From assembly GCF_900103175.1 (NCBI RefSeq), contig NZ_FNLF01000002.1:3796136-3860135 (forward strand): a DNA stretch of 64,000 nt. Direction: 5' to 3'. Origin of the DNA: Tsukamurella pulmonis. Lineage in GTDB: Bacteria > Actinomycetota > Actinomycetes > Mycobacteriales > Mycobacteriaceae. Below the pieces are notes generated by a model that had not been told where the DNA came from, did not search any database, and saw only the letters and a program-made list of their open reading frames with translations. Shown here piece after piece: positions 39,609-48,167 of the stretch. Positions within the stretch are counted from its first letter, which is position 1. Each line of letters begins with the position of its first letter. The position numbers were made by a program, and so were the translations under genes.

Positions 39609-40426
39609 GCACCACCACCTCGAAATCGCAGGCCACCAAGCTGGCGCCCTCGCTGCGGCGCCGCGGAGGTCTCACCGAAGAAGCCGCCCTCGCCGCCGTT
39701 GACCAAGCCTGCCGGCGCCTGCGGCTACCGACGGTGCGGTCGATGATCGACCAGCACCTCACCGCCGCCGCGAAGCAGCAGCTGTCCTATCAGGGCTTCC
39801 TCGCCGAACTGCTCCTGGCGGAGGTCGACGACCGGGACCGGCGTTCGACCGTTCGACGCGTCAACGCCGCGGGGTTTCCTCGGGATAAGTGGTTGGCGGA
39901 CTTCGACTTCGACGCCAACCCCGACATCGAAGCCGCCACTATCCACCAGCTCGCCACCGGCGACTGGATCCGCCACGGCCTACCGCTCTGCCTCATCGGC
40001 GACTCCGGGACAGGCAAGTCTCATCTGTTGATCGGCTTGGGCACCGCCGCTGCGGAGCAGGGCCTTAGGGTCCGCTACACCCTCGCCACGAAGTTGGTGA
40101 ACGAGCTGGTCGAGGCCGCTGACGAGAAGCAGCTCGCGAAGACCATCAACCGCTACGGCCGCGTCGATCTGCTCATCATCGACGAGCTCGGCTACATGGA
40201 ACTCGACCGCCGCGGCGCCGAACTGCTCTTCCAAGTCCTCACCGAACGCGAGGAGAAGAACAGCGTCGCGATCGCCTCCAACCAGTCTTTCTCCGGCTGG
40301 ACCGACACCTTCACCGACCCCCGCCTCTGCGCAGCCATCGTCGACCGCCTCACATACCGCGGCACCATCATCGAAACCGGCACCCACAGCTACCGACTCG
40401 CACACACGCAGGCTGCGGACGTGTGA
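39605..40426 (+). CDS. istB: IS21 family transposition helper ATPase IstB
   Basis: 273-residue AAA+ protein of the IstB/DnaC family. Walker A GDSGTGKS is at 132-139, Walker B LLIIDELGYMELDRRGAELLF, sensor region SVAIASNQSFSGWTDTF, and IVDRLTYRGTII near the end. It normally assists IstA in target selection. Intact itself, but its istA partner is truncated. It lies at the left edge of the GGGGACCGAC-free segment. Confidence 0.9.
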   Translation: MSTTTSKSQATKLAPSLRRRGGLTEEAALAAVDQACRRLRLPTVRSMIDQHLTAAAKQQLSYQGFLAELLLAEVDDRDRRSTVRRVNAAGFPRDKWLADFDFDANPDIEAATIHQLATGDWIRHGLPLCLIGDSGTGKSHLLIGLGTAAAEQGLRVRYTLATKLVNELVEAADEKQLAKTINRYGRVDLLIIDELGYMELDRRGAELLFQVLTEREEKNSVAIASNQSFSGWTDTFTDPRLCAAIVDRLTYRGTIIETGTHSYRLAHTQAADV

Positions 40427-40437
40427 TTGGGCGGGGC

Positions 40438-40671
40438 CTAGGCTTTGCGTCCCGCGGTGCCGTTCGTGCTGCCCGTCCACGGTTCACCGTTGGTGTCGTG
40501 CCCGATGATGGGCATGAACCCGACACCATCACTGCCTCCGTGGGTGGGTGTGATCTTGTTGCACTGAGGACAGTGAACCGTCCCGCTTCCCGTGCTCCAC
40601 ACCGTCGCGCCGCTACCTAGGCACACCTGTCGCGTAGTGATCGCTTCTACACCATCGGCTAGCTCAATCAT
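40438..40671 (-). CDS. small CxxC-containing hypothetical protein, 77 residues
   Basis: MIELADGVEAITTRQVCLG...VHCPQCNKITPTHGG: one C-x2-C pair plus an upstream Cys, suggesting a partial zinc ribbon. A good AAGGAG Shine-Dalgarno seven bases before the ATG supports translation. Function is unknown. It is convergent with istB. Confidence 0.6.
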   Translation of the reverse strand: MIELADGVEAITTRQVCLGSGATVWSTGSGTVHCPQCNKITPTHGGSDGVGFMPIIGHDTNGEPWTGSTNGTAGRKA

Positions 40672-40799
40672 GTTGCTCTCCTTTAGATCGGGATTCTGTG
40701 AGGATTTGATCTCGGTTGGATGTGCAGTCTCCGGGGGCTACGCACTCCCGTGCTGCCACCCTGACAAACCGGACTACGTGCGTTGGGCGAGCGAAAGCG

Positions 40800-40842
40800 C
40801 CGAAGCCCCGCCTGACCCTTTGATGGTCAGGCGGGGCTTCGG
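40800..40842. terminator. perfect hairpin terminator
   Basis: Eighteen-base perfect arms (CCGAAGCCCCGCCTGACC and its complement) around a seven-base loop, just downstream of the minus-strand 44-residue gene. It separates that gene and the cold-shock gene from the CxxC gene. Confidence 0.85.
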
Positions 40843-40863
40843 ACAGGTCGCTGCGGTGCGGAG

Positions 40864-40998
40864 TTACGGATAGAGCTTCGTTCCGTAGTCTTCGCGACTA
40901 TTGACTTCAGCGAGTTTGGCGCGCAGCCGGGTCCACCAGCTGGCGTCCTCCTGCTCAGGTGTGTCGGGTAGGGAACTGTTGTCGCGTGCGTGCGTCAT
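40864..40998 (-). CDS. small acidic protein, 44 residues
   Basis: Starts MTHARDNSSLPDTPEQED, continues ASWWTRLRAKLAEVNSRED and ends YGTKLYP. It has a clean start, stop and codon pattern and is followed by a strong terminator. The gene lies 51 bases downstream of the cold-shock gene on the same strand and may be read with it. I know of no family. Confidence 0.55.
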   Translation of the reverse strand: MTHARDNSSLPDTPEQEDASWWTRLRAKLAEVNSREDYGTKLYP

Positions 40999-41049
40999 GC
41001 TGATGCCCTATCCGTTGATTCCAGTGCAGGAGCGGTGATTCGCTGCGCC

Positions 41050-41262
41050 TTATGCCAGTGCTTGCACAGCGACGGCCTGGGGGCCGCGGTCGCCGGCCTC
41101 CTCCTCGAAGCTGACGCGGTCATTCTCGTCGAGGCTGCGGAAGCCACCATTGGCGACGATGCCGGAGAAGTGAACGAAGAGGTCCTTGCTACCGGAGTCC
41201 GGGGTGATGAACCCGAAGCCCTTGTCGGCGTTGAACCACTTGACGGTGCCCTGCTGAGCCAT
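41050..41262 (-). CDS. cold-shock domain protein
   Basis: 70 residues, [20 protein letters not shown] with RNP1 (KGFGFI) and RNP2 (LFVHFSGI) of the CspA OB fold, which binds single-stranded nucleic acid. An AGGAG site lies upstream of the ATG. It is accessory-borne, near the IS21 remnant, so it is probably an extra copy. The long upstream minus-strand leader (about 160 bases, open reading) is typical of csp genes. Confidence 0.93.
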   Translation of the reverse strand: MAQQGTVKWFNADKGFGFITPDSGSKDLFVHFSGIVANGGFRSLDENDRVSFEEEAGDRGPQAVAVQALA

Positions 41263-41490
41263 GCGATTACTCTCCTGAGTATCAAAAGTGTTGCAAGACC
41301 GAATGTTTCGATCTTGGGTATTGCGGAGGTACGCGAAAACAAAGCTACCGGGACTACTCACGGAGTTTGGGATGTGTCCGCCGCGGAAAATCTTCGCGAA
41401 ACGAGCCACCAAGAAAATCAACCAACTTCACCGTAGCAGACATCCCGATCAGCGGCTAGGTCTAGCACCTCCCGACTTCGATCGAGCGAC

Positions 41491-41595
41491 TCAGCTCATG
41501 CTCCACGCGAGCAACGCGGCGACCGCCGCTCCTAGGATCCACGGCCACTTGCGACGCCCCCGCGCGGGACCACTTTGCTCTAGATCTTCAGTCAA
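41491..41595 (-). CDS. possible single-span membrane peptide, 34 residues
   Basis: TTG start preceded by AGGAG six bases upstream. The sequence is LTEDLEQSGPARGRRKWPW followed by ILGAAVAALLAWSMS: an acidic head, a basic patch and one membrane helix, the usual pattern of a small membrane peptide. Support is from the Shine-Dalgarno and the pattern only. Confidence 0.4.
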   Translation of the reverse strand: MTEDLEQSGPARGRRKWPWILGAAVAALLAWSMS

Positions 41596-42068
41596 CTTCC
41601 ACTCCTACCCTCTAGAACGACGCCACGACTCAATGAGCGTCACTTCCACAGTGCCATAACGATCACCCGCCGCCAGGTGTGGTGTCACCCCAGACCTCGT
41701 CCACAGCCACCGGGGCCAAATCAACCCGCCCTCGTGGGGCCACTCCTAGTTGACATAGCCACCCGACCCTCGCCGACCGAATCCAGCCGGCGGACGATGC
41801 GCGTCGGAACCTCAGATTGATCACCTCTCAGGATGCAGTTGCATCTGAATCTCAGGCATTTGCCCCAGCAGGTACCCGCTTGCCCGCATCCAGGACGGCC
41901 ACCCTTCGAGCACTATCTAATGGCTAATCCATTAGCCATGTCGATGCAGGTGGGGGGTCTATTTCGCTGCTCGACTGACGCTCTTGCGCTGCCACAAGCA
42001 CGGAGCAGCTCCTACCTTTCGGGGTGCCGAGAGACGGCCAGGATCGATCCCGAAGGAGGGTGTCCCAA
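41596..42068. other. gene-free stretch upstream of the cupin operon
   Basis: No convincing gene. It holds the ATGGCTAA-N4-TTAGCCAT palindrome and presumably the promoter of the cupin-FAD-ligase operon, with a leader of about 130 bases ending in AAGGAGG before the cupin GTG. Base composition is less GC-rich than in the core. Confidence 0.5.
41920..41939. promoter_or_regulatory. CGNR-regulon operator candidate, copy 1
   Basis: Perfect dyad ATGGCTAA-TCCA-TTAGCCAT with matching flanks (CTA before, G after). The same sequence, differing only in the spacer, lies between the HPP and CGNR genes at 46442-46461. It is 130 bases upstream of the cupin start, a suitable place for a repressor or activator site. 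Confidence 0.7.
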
Positions 42069-42482
42069 GTGGCGGACATTGAGGTCATCAACAACGTTTT
42101 TCGCTCCGGCTTCGAGATGACGGAGCTGGATTGGGGGAAGTGGCAGGAACCGGGGCGTGTGGGGGTCGATCGCTACCCGCTGTGGGTCCCAAGCGCGCAG
42201 GAGACTTCGGTTGGCATGCTGGTGCGGTATCCGGCCGGTGCGCACGGCGACTACCACGAACACCTCGGGTACGAGCTGATGCTCGTCCTTGAAGGGACTC
42301 TCGAGCACAGCAACGGGCAGACCTTCGTGGCCGGCGACCTCATCGTTGAGGAACCCGGCACCTTCCATCGGATGGCAACCGTCGAAGGCGCAACCATCCT
42401 TGCCATCCGCACTAAGCCCGCGGACCCGAGGCCGGAAGATGCCCCTGAAGTGCCGACCGAGATCCTGGAGGCACAGCGTTGA
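42069..42482 (+). CDS. ChrR-like cupin domain protein
   Basis: 137 residues from GTG with AAGGAGG upstream. The cupin barrel is visible: GMLVRYPAGAHGDYHEHLGYELMLVLEGTL with metal-ligand His residues, then GDLIVEEPGTFHRM. It resembles ChrR/dihydroxyacetophenone-dioxygenase-type single cupins. It may be a small dioxygenase or isomerase, or a sensor. First gene of a three-gene operon; its stop overlaps the next TTG by four bases. Confidence 0.75.
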   Translation: MADIEVINNVFRSGFEMTELDWGKWQEPGRVGVDRYPLWVPSAQETSVGMLVRYPAGAHGDYHEHLGYELMLVLEGTLEHSNGQTFVAGDLIVEEPGTFHRMATVEGATILAIRTKPADPRPEDAPEVPTEILEAQR

Positions 42483-44341
42483 CTGCATGCACTCACGATG
42501 CGCTGCGTGGACGCGAGGGACCAGCGCCGGTCCGGATCGCCGTTGTCGGCGGCGGACCACGTGGCCTATCGGTAGTTGAGCAACTGATTCTCGCTTGCAA
42601 CTCGCCGATCACGATCGACGTCTTTGATTCCCGTTTCGTAGGCGGCGGGCGGATCTGGCATCCCGCGCAGAGTCCTCACCTGCTGATGAACACCCACGCG
42701 GCCGAGGTCACGATCTTCTCCGGTCCGATGGACGACGGCCCTGTACGGGCTGGCGCAGGCCCGTCGTTGGAGCAGTGGCTTGCCCCGGACGACGGGGTCT
42801 ACAGCGGCTACGCGGCCCGAGCCGATTACGGAAAGTACCTGCGGTTCGCCTTCGAGGCGGTGGTCGCCAATGCTCCGGACGGAGTGACCGTGAACGAACG
42901 AACAGACACGGTGACGTCCATACGTCGAAACCGCGAAACGAAAGAGTTCGTCGTACAAACCACATCAGGACAGTCTCAGGTCTATCGCGCGGTTGTCTTG
43001 GCCACCGGTCATCCTCAGCCGCTCGATGGCGGCGTGGTGGCAACCCACAGACCAGGGAGCGCGCGGGTCATAGCTGGTGACTCCGCTGCGGATCTGCCCT
43101 TGGATGAAGTACTCCCGGGCCAGAACGTGGCGGCGCTGGGGATGGGACTCGCGTTCCACGATCTGGTCGCGCTCCTCACGCAGGGACGTGGGGGAACATT
43201 TGACCGGGATGACCTCGGCCGACTGGACTACCGCCCGAGTGGACAAGAGCCGTCGATTGTCGGAATTTCTCGCTCCGGCCTGCCCATACCGAGTCGTGGG
43301 CGAAATCAGAAGCCGGCCAACTTCACCTTCACCCCAAGACTGTGCACTGTTGATCGGATGGCGGAGCTTCGCCGAGACCGACAGGTCGACTTCGAGCGCG
43401 AAGTCGCTCCTTGGGTGCTGGCCGAGGCGGCCGCGTCCTTCTGCTTGACCAAGATCGCCAACGGCAGCTCTCCGGCTCTGGCAGAGGAGTTCGCCTCGCA
43501 GCTCATCACGATTCAGGGGCCAGACCCGGTCAGCGCCGTATATGAGCTGGCGAACACGTTCGGCGTCGAGGAGCGGCTGCCGACCTTGGAATCACTGGGC
43601 CGTCCCTTCGATGGCGTCGATTTCAGCTCGAGGGGCAGCTGGCACGAAGCAGTTGTCACCTATCTGGAAACCGACCTGCGTCATGCTCGGGAGGGAAATG
43701 TAACCAACCCTCTAAAGGCAGCCCTCGACACACTGCGCGACTTGCGTCCGTCGTTGCGAGCGGCCGTTGAGTTCGGGGGCATCACGCCAAGGTCACACGA
43801 GGACGCGTTCCTCGGTCGGTTCGTTCCCATGTACTCACTGCTCGTCGCGGGCCCACCCCCGCGGCGAATCGAGGAGCTACTGGCACTGATTCGCGCCGGC
43901 ATTGTCACGATCGCAGGCCCAGGCGCCCGCATCGTAGACGATGGTCGGACCTTGGCCGTACGGTCACCCGCCGTGCCCGGAGCTATAGCGGTTGAGCGGG
44001 TTATTGACGCGCGCATCCCCAAATACGAAGTGGGACGCTGCCAATCCGTCCTATACCCGCAGCTCCTGGCCGACGGCCTGGTTCGCCGTTTTCGCCATGT
44101 TGGGGCGACAGCATCGGTTGAGACAGGTGCATGCGACGTCGACCCTGAGACTGGGTACGCCATCGGCGCGAACGGTGAAGTCGTTCCCGGGCTGGTGCTC
44201 TTGGGGATCCCAACAGAGCGCCTGCGCTGGTTCACGCAGATCGGCAATGGCCGCCCTTCCGTACGTAGCGGATTCACCGTCGATGCCGAGAAGGCCGCGC
44301 GGTCTGCTCTCATCGTTGCAAGGGAAGTGCACACGGTATGA
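42479..44341 (+). CDS. FAD/NAD(P)-binding protein (NAD_binding_9 type)
   Basis: 620 residues. The N-terminal dinucleotide motif RIAVVGGGPRGLSVVEQL is followed by NTHAAEVTIFSG and the ATGHPQP motif typical of PF13454 flavoproteins. These look like large relatives of N-hydroxylating or Baeyer-Villiger-type monooxygenases, but no reaction is assigned. The C-terminus has VLLGIPTERLRWFTQIGNGRPS. It starts TTG, coupled to the cupin, and overlaps the ligase start by four bases. An oxidative step in a small-molecule pathway is the best guess. Confidence 0.75.
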   Translation: MTACTHDALRGREGPAPVRIAVVGGGPRGLSVVEQLILACNSPITIDVFDSRFVGGGRIWHPAQSPHLLMNTHAAEVTIFSGPMDDGPVRAGAGPSLEQWLAPDDGVYSGYAARADYGKYLRFAFEAVVANAPDGVTVNERTDTVTSIRRNRETKEFVVQTTSGQSQVYRAVVLATGHPQPLDGGVVATHRPGSARVIAGDSAADLPLDEVLPGQNVAALGMGLAFHDLVALLTQGRGGTFDRDDLGRLDYRPSGQEPSIVGISRSGLPIPSRGRNQKPANFTFTPRLCTVDRMAELRRDRQVDFEREVAPWVLAEAAASFCLTKIANGSSPALAEEFASQLITIQGPDPVSAVYELANTFGVEERLPTLESLGRPFDGVDFSSRGSWHEAVVTYLETDLRHAREGNVTNPLKAALDTLRDLRPSLRAAVEFGGITPRSHEDAFLGRFVPMYSLLVAGPPPRRIEELLALIRAGIVTIAGPGARIVDDGRTLAVRSPAVPGAIAVERVIDARIPKYEVGRCQSVLYPQLLADGLVRRFRHVGATASVETGACDVDPETGYAIGANGEVVPGLVLLGIPTERLRWFTQIGNGRPSVRSGFTVDAEKAARSALIVAREVHTV

Positions 44342-45882
44342 CTGAACTCGAAGCTGGAGATTTGTTCGCGCTTGCACGCCGGCACCTGATCGACTCCTAT
44401 GACTTGCCTGAGGCGGTGGAGGACTTCACCTTCCCTGCCGTCCAGAGCTTCAACTGGGCTCACGACTGGTTCGACAGATACAGCCGGGGACGAAGCGACG
44501 TCGCCCTCTCCGGACCATCAGCGGGTGGAGAGTGGCTGGAAGTCAGCTACGCCCAGCTTTCAGCAGCATCCGACGGCGTGGCCATGAAGCTCATCGAAGA
44601 GGGTGCTGCGACTGGGGACCGCACTGTCATCGACATGCCCGCTTCAGTCGAACTGTATGCAGTCATCCTGGGGGTGCTGAAGACCGGCGGCGTTGCAATA
44701 CCAGTTCACCACGGACTGCACCCGGAAGCATTGGCTGACCGCCTCGAAGTCGCCTCGCCGCACCGGATACTGACAGACGCAGCTATCGATGACCGGCGAA
44801 CACTACCTGCAGCTGCACTGGTGGACTGGAACTGCAGCAACCAGGATCTTCACATGGCAAGCATCAGCGCGGATGCGCCGGCATTCGGCTGCTTCACATC
44901 AGGCACGACAGGACGGCCGAAACTCGCGCTTCACAGCAACAGGACCCACGGCATTGCCCATCTGTCCAGCCTCTACTGGAATCGCCTCGAAGCCGGCCAA
45001 CGCCACCTGAACGTGAGCAGTCCTGGCTGGGCAAAGTTCTTCTGGAGCTCGTTCCTCGTCCCTCTCACCGCAGGTGCGACTGTCGTCGTCCGTCCGGAGG
45101 ATCTGGGCCCCGATTCGTTCCAGGAGTTCGTCGAGACGCACTCCGTCGAGTCGGTCTGCGCGCCCGTAGCATTCCTCCGCGGATGTAGACTCACGCACTC
45201 TCCGAGAGTCCGAGTCCGCGACGTCACTTCAGTCGGAGAGGCCGTTCCCCCCACACTCAGGGAGCTCATGAAATCCACCTGGGGTGTGGGATTACGCGAA
45301 GGGTACGGGCAGACTGAGGCGACGGCGATCCTCGGGGAGCTCGCTACAAGGCCCGGCGCGCTATCCGTGCTACCTGGGTACAAGGTTGATCTGGCGCGTC
45401 ATCCGGGCGAACCGGCGGCCCGACTCACCTTCTCGGCGCTTCCCGGGGGGTCCTTTCTCGGCTACCTGCGCGACGACGGATCGATCTCCCCACCACAACT
45501 GACCGACGGTTGCCAGTGGACCGGAGACTTCGCCACCGGCAATCCTGCGAACGGGAGCCTCCGCATCCTCGGCCGAGGGGATGATGTGTTCCGGAGCAAC
45601 GGTCACCTCATAGCCCCGACAGAACTCGAGATTCTCCTCGAGCGGCACCACGATGTCTCGGCCGCCGCTGTTACCGCACACCGATCCGCCGACGGCGACC
45701 TGAGTCCTGTGGCGTTCGTAGTGCTCCGCCACAAGAGCACTCCGGAAGACGTCCGCGCGTGGGCCAACGCGAGACTGCCGCTTGAGGTCGACCTGGCATC
45801 CGTCACAGTGGTCGATCAACTACCCCGTTCAATCAACGGGAAGGTGCAGCGATCGCTCCTTGCAAGGACTCACCAAACGTAG
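44338..45882 (+). CDS. AMP-forming acyl-CoA synthetase / ligase
   Basis: 514 residues of the ANL superfamily. P-loop TSGTTGRPK is at 187-195, and a medium-chain-type segment reads NVSSPGWAKFFWSSFLVPLTAG. A5 motif GYGQTEA is near 320, the hinge is GRGDDVFRSNGHLIAPTELE, and the C-terminal catalytic lysine is in SINGKVQRSLL. It adenylates a carboxylic acid and probably loads CoA. Third gene of the cupin-FAD operon; its 3' end overlaps the convergent HPP gene by 13 bases. The substrate is unknown. Confidence 0.85.
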   Translation: MTELEAGDLFALARRHLIDSYDLPEAVEDFTFPAVQSFNWAHDWFDRYSRGRSDVALSGPSAGGEWLEVSYAQLSAASDGVAMKLIEEGAATGDRTVIDMPASVELYAVILGVLKTGGVAIPVHHGLHPEALADRLEVASPHRILTDAAIDDRRTLPAAALVDWNCSNQDLHMASISADAPAFGCFTSGTTGRPKLALHSNRTHGIAHLSSLYWNRLEAGQRHLNVSSPGWAKFFWSSFLVPLTAGATVVVRPEDLGPDSFQEFVETHSVESVCAPVAFLRGCRLTHSPRVRVRDVTSVGEAVPPTLRELMKSTWGVGLREGYGQTEATAILGELATRPGALSVLPGYKVDLARHPGEPAARLTFSALPGGSFLGYLRDDGSISPPQLTDGCQWTGDFATGNPANGSLRILGRGDDVFRSNGHLIAPTELEILLERHHDVSAAAVTAHRSADGDLSPVAFVVLRHKSTPEDVRAWANARLPLEVDLASVTVVDQLPRSINGKVQRSLLARTHQT

Positions 45883-46427
45883 ATCGGGTAGTCACGAGCG
45901 CCGTTGTAACGGTTCCCGACCACGCCGATCAGAACAAGCACCACGGCAGCGGCACCAGCAAGGAGAACAAACTCCCAACCTGGCACCGCTGCCGTGGTCG
46001 CACCAATGACTGCCGTCGCCGCTGCCGGCGAGTGGGGGACGCGGGTGGCCATCATGGCCGCCAATGCAAGCGCCCCGGCCAGAGCGCCCAACCAAAGCGA
46101 GTGTCCAGCAAGTCCGACCAGTGCGCCCACCAGCGCGGAGATCATCTGCCCACCGACGACGTTTCGCGGCTGGGAGAGTGGCAACTTTGGAGCTCCGACG
46201 ATGAGCGCCATGCTTGCCGCCAGCGGCGGTATCAACCACGGCAGGTCGGTGAGATGCGTCAGGGCGGCCAAGGCCATGAGCCCGGCGGCCGCAGCGACCA
46301 ATGCAACCACGATGGTCCGTACCGGCGGCCTCGGAGGCGCCGAGGACTCCCACCACGGCTTTCGCGGCTCCGCCGGGGCTCCGGTGGACTGTGCGGACGG
46401 CACGTTGATCGAGCTTGAGGCTGACAT
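45870..46427 (-). CDS. HPP family integral membrane protein
   Basis: 185 residues with about five membrane segments. The family signatures PLSQPRNVVGGQMISALVG and ATRVPHSPAAATAVIGA are clear. HPP proteins include nitrite/nitrate transporters in plants and cyanobacteria; the substrate here is open. It is divergent from the first CGNR gene, with the shared operator in between, and convergent with the ligase. Confidence 0.8.
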   Translation of the reverse strand: MSASSSINVPSAQSTGAPAEPRKPWWESSAPPRPPVRTIVVALVAAAAGLMALAALTHLTDLPWLIPPLAASMALIVGAPKLPLSQPRNVVGGQMISALVGALVGLAGHSLWLGALAGALALAAMMATRVPHSPAAATAVIGATTAAVPGWEFVLLAGAAAVVLVLIGVVGNRYNGARDYPIYVW

Positions 46428-46441
46428 ACGACTCCTAACTA

Positions 46442-46461
46442 ATGGCTAAGGCATTAGCCAT
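46442..46461. promoter_or_regulatory. CGNR-regulon operator candidate, copy 2
   Basis: ATGGCTAA-GGCA-TTAGCCAT, the same dyad as at 41920-41939, lies 14 bases from the HPP start and about 67 bases from the CGNR start in their 101-base divergent gap. Autoregulation by the CGNR protein is the likeliest reading. Confidence 0.7.
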
Positions 46462-46528
46462 GAGCCTAGGGGTATCATGAGGGCAGTGCAACCGCAGTGA
46501 CACAGAGGACAGCAAGGCAGGTCGGGAA

Positions 46529-47110
46529 GTGCGCACCCAATACATCACCGAAGGGGTCCTAGTCCGCCCCCTGGAAGCTCCCGCCACCAACTTCTTGAGT
46601 ACTCGGTTCTACGACGGTCGAGGCATCGTCGACCTCCTCGAGAGCTCCAGCGAAGCGCACCGATGGATGTCAACACTCGGAATCGAAATCCTTTTCCCCC
46701 GAACCTCTTTCGCTCCGAATGACGACGAGATGGCTGCTCTGCGCCAGCTCCGCGACACCGTCGAGTCTCTCTACCGGGCCACCGTCGACCAGGACGCCGC
46801 CCAGGCCGCGGAGCACCTCAACTCGGTGTTGGCCAGTGCCAGCATCCAGCTTGGAGCGCTCGCTACAGCCAATGACGAGGCCGCCGTGGCGACTTGGTCT
46901 ACGGAGCCTACGAACCCGTTCGTCGAACTCACCGCTCAGATCGCAGTCACTGCGGCGCTGGCCACCACTGGACGTGCTGCGAAACACCTGCGAAAGTGCG
47001 AGGCGCCGAGGTGCGTCCTCTACTTCACCCAACACAACTCGCGGCAGCACTGGTGCAGCGACGTGTGCGGCAATCGAGTGCGGGTCTCCCGCGCAAGCAA
47101 GACGAAGTAG
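46529..47110 (+). CDS. CGNR zinc-finger transcriptional regulator (ABATE domain), copy 1
   Basis: 193 residues. A helical N-terminal ABATE-type domain (NFLSTRFYDGRGIVDLLES) is followed by a C-terminal treble-clef-like finger CEAPRCVLYFTQHNSRQHWCSDVCGNRVRV. The final CGNR motif names the family, which is thought to be stress-related DNA-binding regulators. GTG start. It is divergent from the HPP gene across the palindrome, so it is the prime candidate to bind both operator copies. Confidence 0.88.
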   Translation: MRTQYITEGVLVRPLEAPATNFLSTRFYDGRGIVDLLESSSEAHRWMSTLGIEILFPRTSFAPNDDEMAALRQLRDTVESLYRATVDQDAAQAAEHLNSVLASASIQLGALATANDEAAVATWSTEPTNPFVELTAQIAVTAALATTGRAAKHLRKCEAPRCVLYFTQHNSRQHWCSDVCGNRVRVSRASKTK

Positions 47111-47140
47111 GCATCGGGAGCGTAACTCTCATTTGCACCG

Positions 47141-47683
47141 TCAAGCGCGGCCTTCGTACCTCGCAACCCTGGCTCGATTGCCACAAGCCGAGCTGCACCA
47201 CTTCTGCCGAGTTACGTATGGAACGAAGTAGTGGAGACATTCAGCATGAGCGCAGTGGCGCAGCGCCAACTGAGGTGGCGCCGCCAGCGTAGCAGCGGCC
47301 GAGTCGATCACCGACTGCCTGAAGGCTTCGAAAGCGTCTCCCGCGCCGAATGCCGTCGACACCCCCGTATCGCTCACTAGAAACCTTGCAGCCAGACGAT
47401 TTCGGTTGAGATAGGCGACCGCACTCCGAGTCTCGTCCGACGGGCTGGCATGCCCTGTCTGGACGGACGCAAGATGAGTAATCGCAAACCGCGTGGCTCG
47501 CAAGAGCAGGAGACGCCGTTTGTCGACCACCCAGGAGCAGTGGGGCTGCCTGCAATGTGTTGCCAGCGCCCATAGCCAGTCCTTGGCCGCGTCAAGATCC
47601 GACAACTGATCCACCAGAGCTCCGCGAAAGTTCGTTCGCGTATTGATGAGATTGACAGCCACCGGCTGTTCCGCCACAGGCAT
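47141..47683 (-). CDS. CGNR zinc-finger transcriptional regulator, copy 2
   Basis: 180 residues from MPVAEQPVAVNLINTRTNFRG, the typical family start, to CAHAECLHYFVPYVTRQKWCSSACGNRARVARY. It diverges from copy 1 in sequence but has the same layout, and the two are convergent, 30 bases apart. The frame is open for about 130 codons upstream without family similarity, so I use this ATG. No palindrome copy precedes it, so its targets may differ. Confidence 0.85.
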   Translation of the reverse strand: MPVAEQPVAVNLINTRTNFRGALVDQLSDLDAAKDWLWALATHCRQPHCSWVVDKRRLLLLRATRFAITHLASVQTGHASPSDETRSAVAYLNRNRLAARFLVSDTGVSTAFGAGDAFEAFRQSVIDSAAATLAAPPQLALRHCAHAECLHYFVPYVTRQKWCSSACGNRARVARYEGRA

Positions 47684-48167
47684 GCCAATACTCTTAGCTG
47701 ACCATGGATTTGAAGTAGCCCTGGACACTATGAGCCTCCAGGAACGCCGACAGTACGCTGGCGACCAACGGACGAAATTCCGATGCGATAGCTCTGCAGC
47801 CACGACGAGGCGCCGACAGGTACGAACACGCACACGGATGTCCGCGAGGTCGTGTTGGGTAGTTCTGATTCTTGGTCCATCCGGTGTCACCCCATGCTTG
47901 ACGTCACCTGAGCGCCACGCTGGCGCACAGTGGTAGCGCAGCGACTGATGCCACAAGATGGCTAGTCGCTGCGTTGCCGCATGGGTCGAGCACCCGGAGG
48001 GGATGCCGACGATGAGCAGTCTTCGAAGAAGACCTGCTGCGGGCTTCACGAGCACGGGCGGATCAGCGAGTCGGGCCGAAACCACAGTTGTCTGCTTGCG
48101 AAGTCAATAGTGACGGTAGCCAAGCCCAACTCGCGATGCAACCGAGTAGGGCGTGACACCGACCGCG
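47684..48167. other. gene-free stretch between the second CGNR gene and the PAS-like gene
   Basis: No convincing coding sequence, tRNA or hairpin seen. Part is open as an N-terminal extension of the second CGNR gene, but its composition is not protein-like. It probably holds that gene's promoter and some decayed sequence. Confidence 0.4.
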
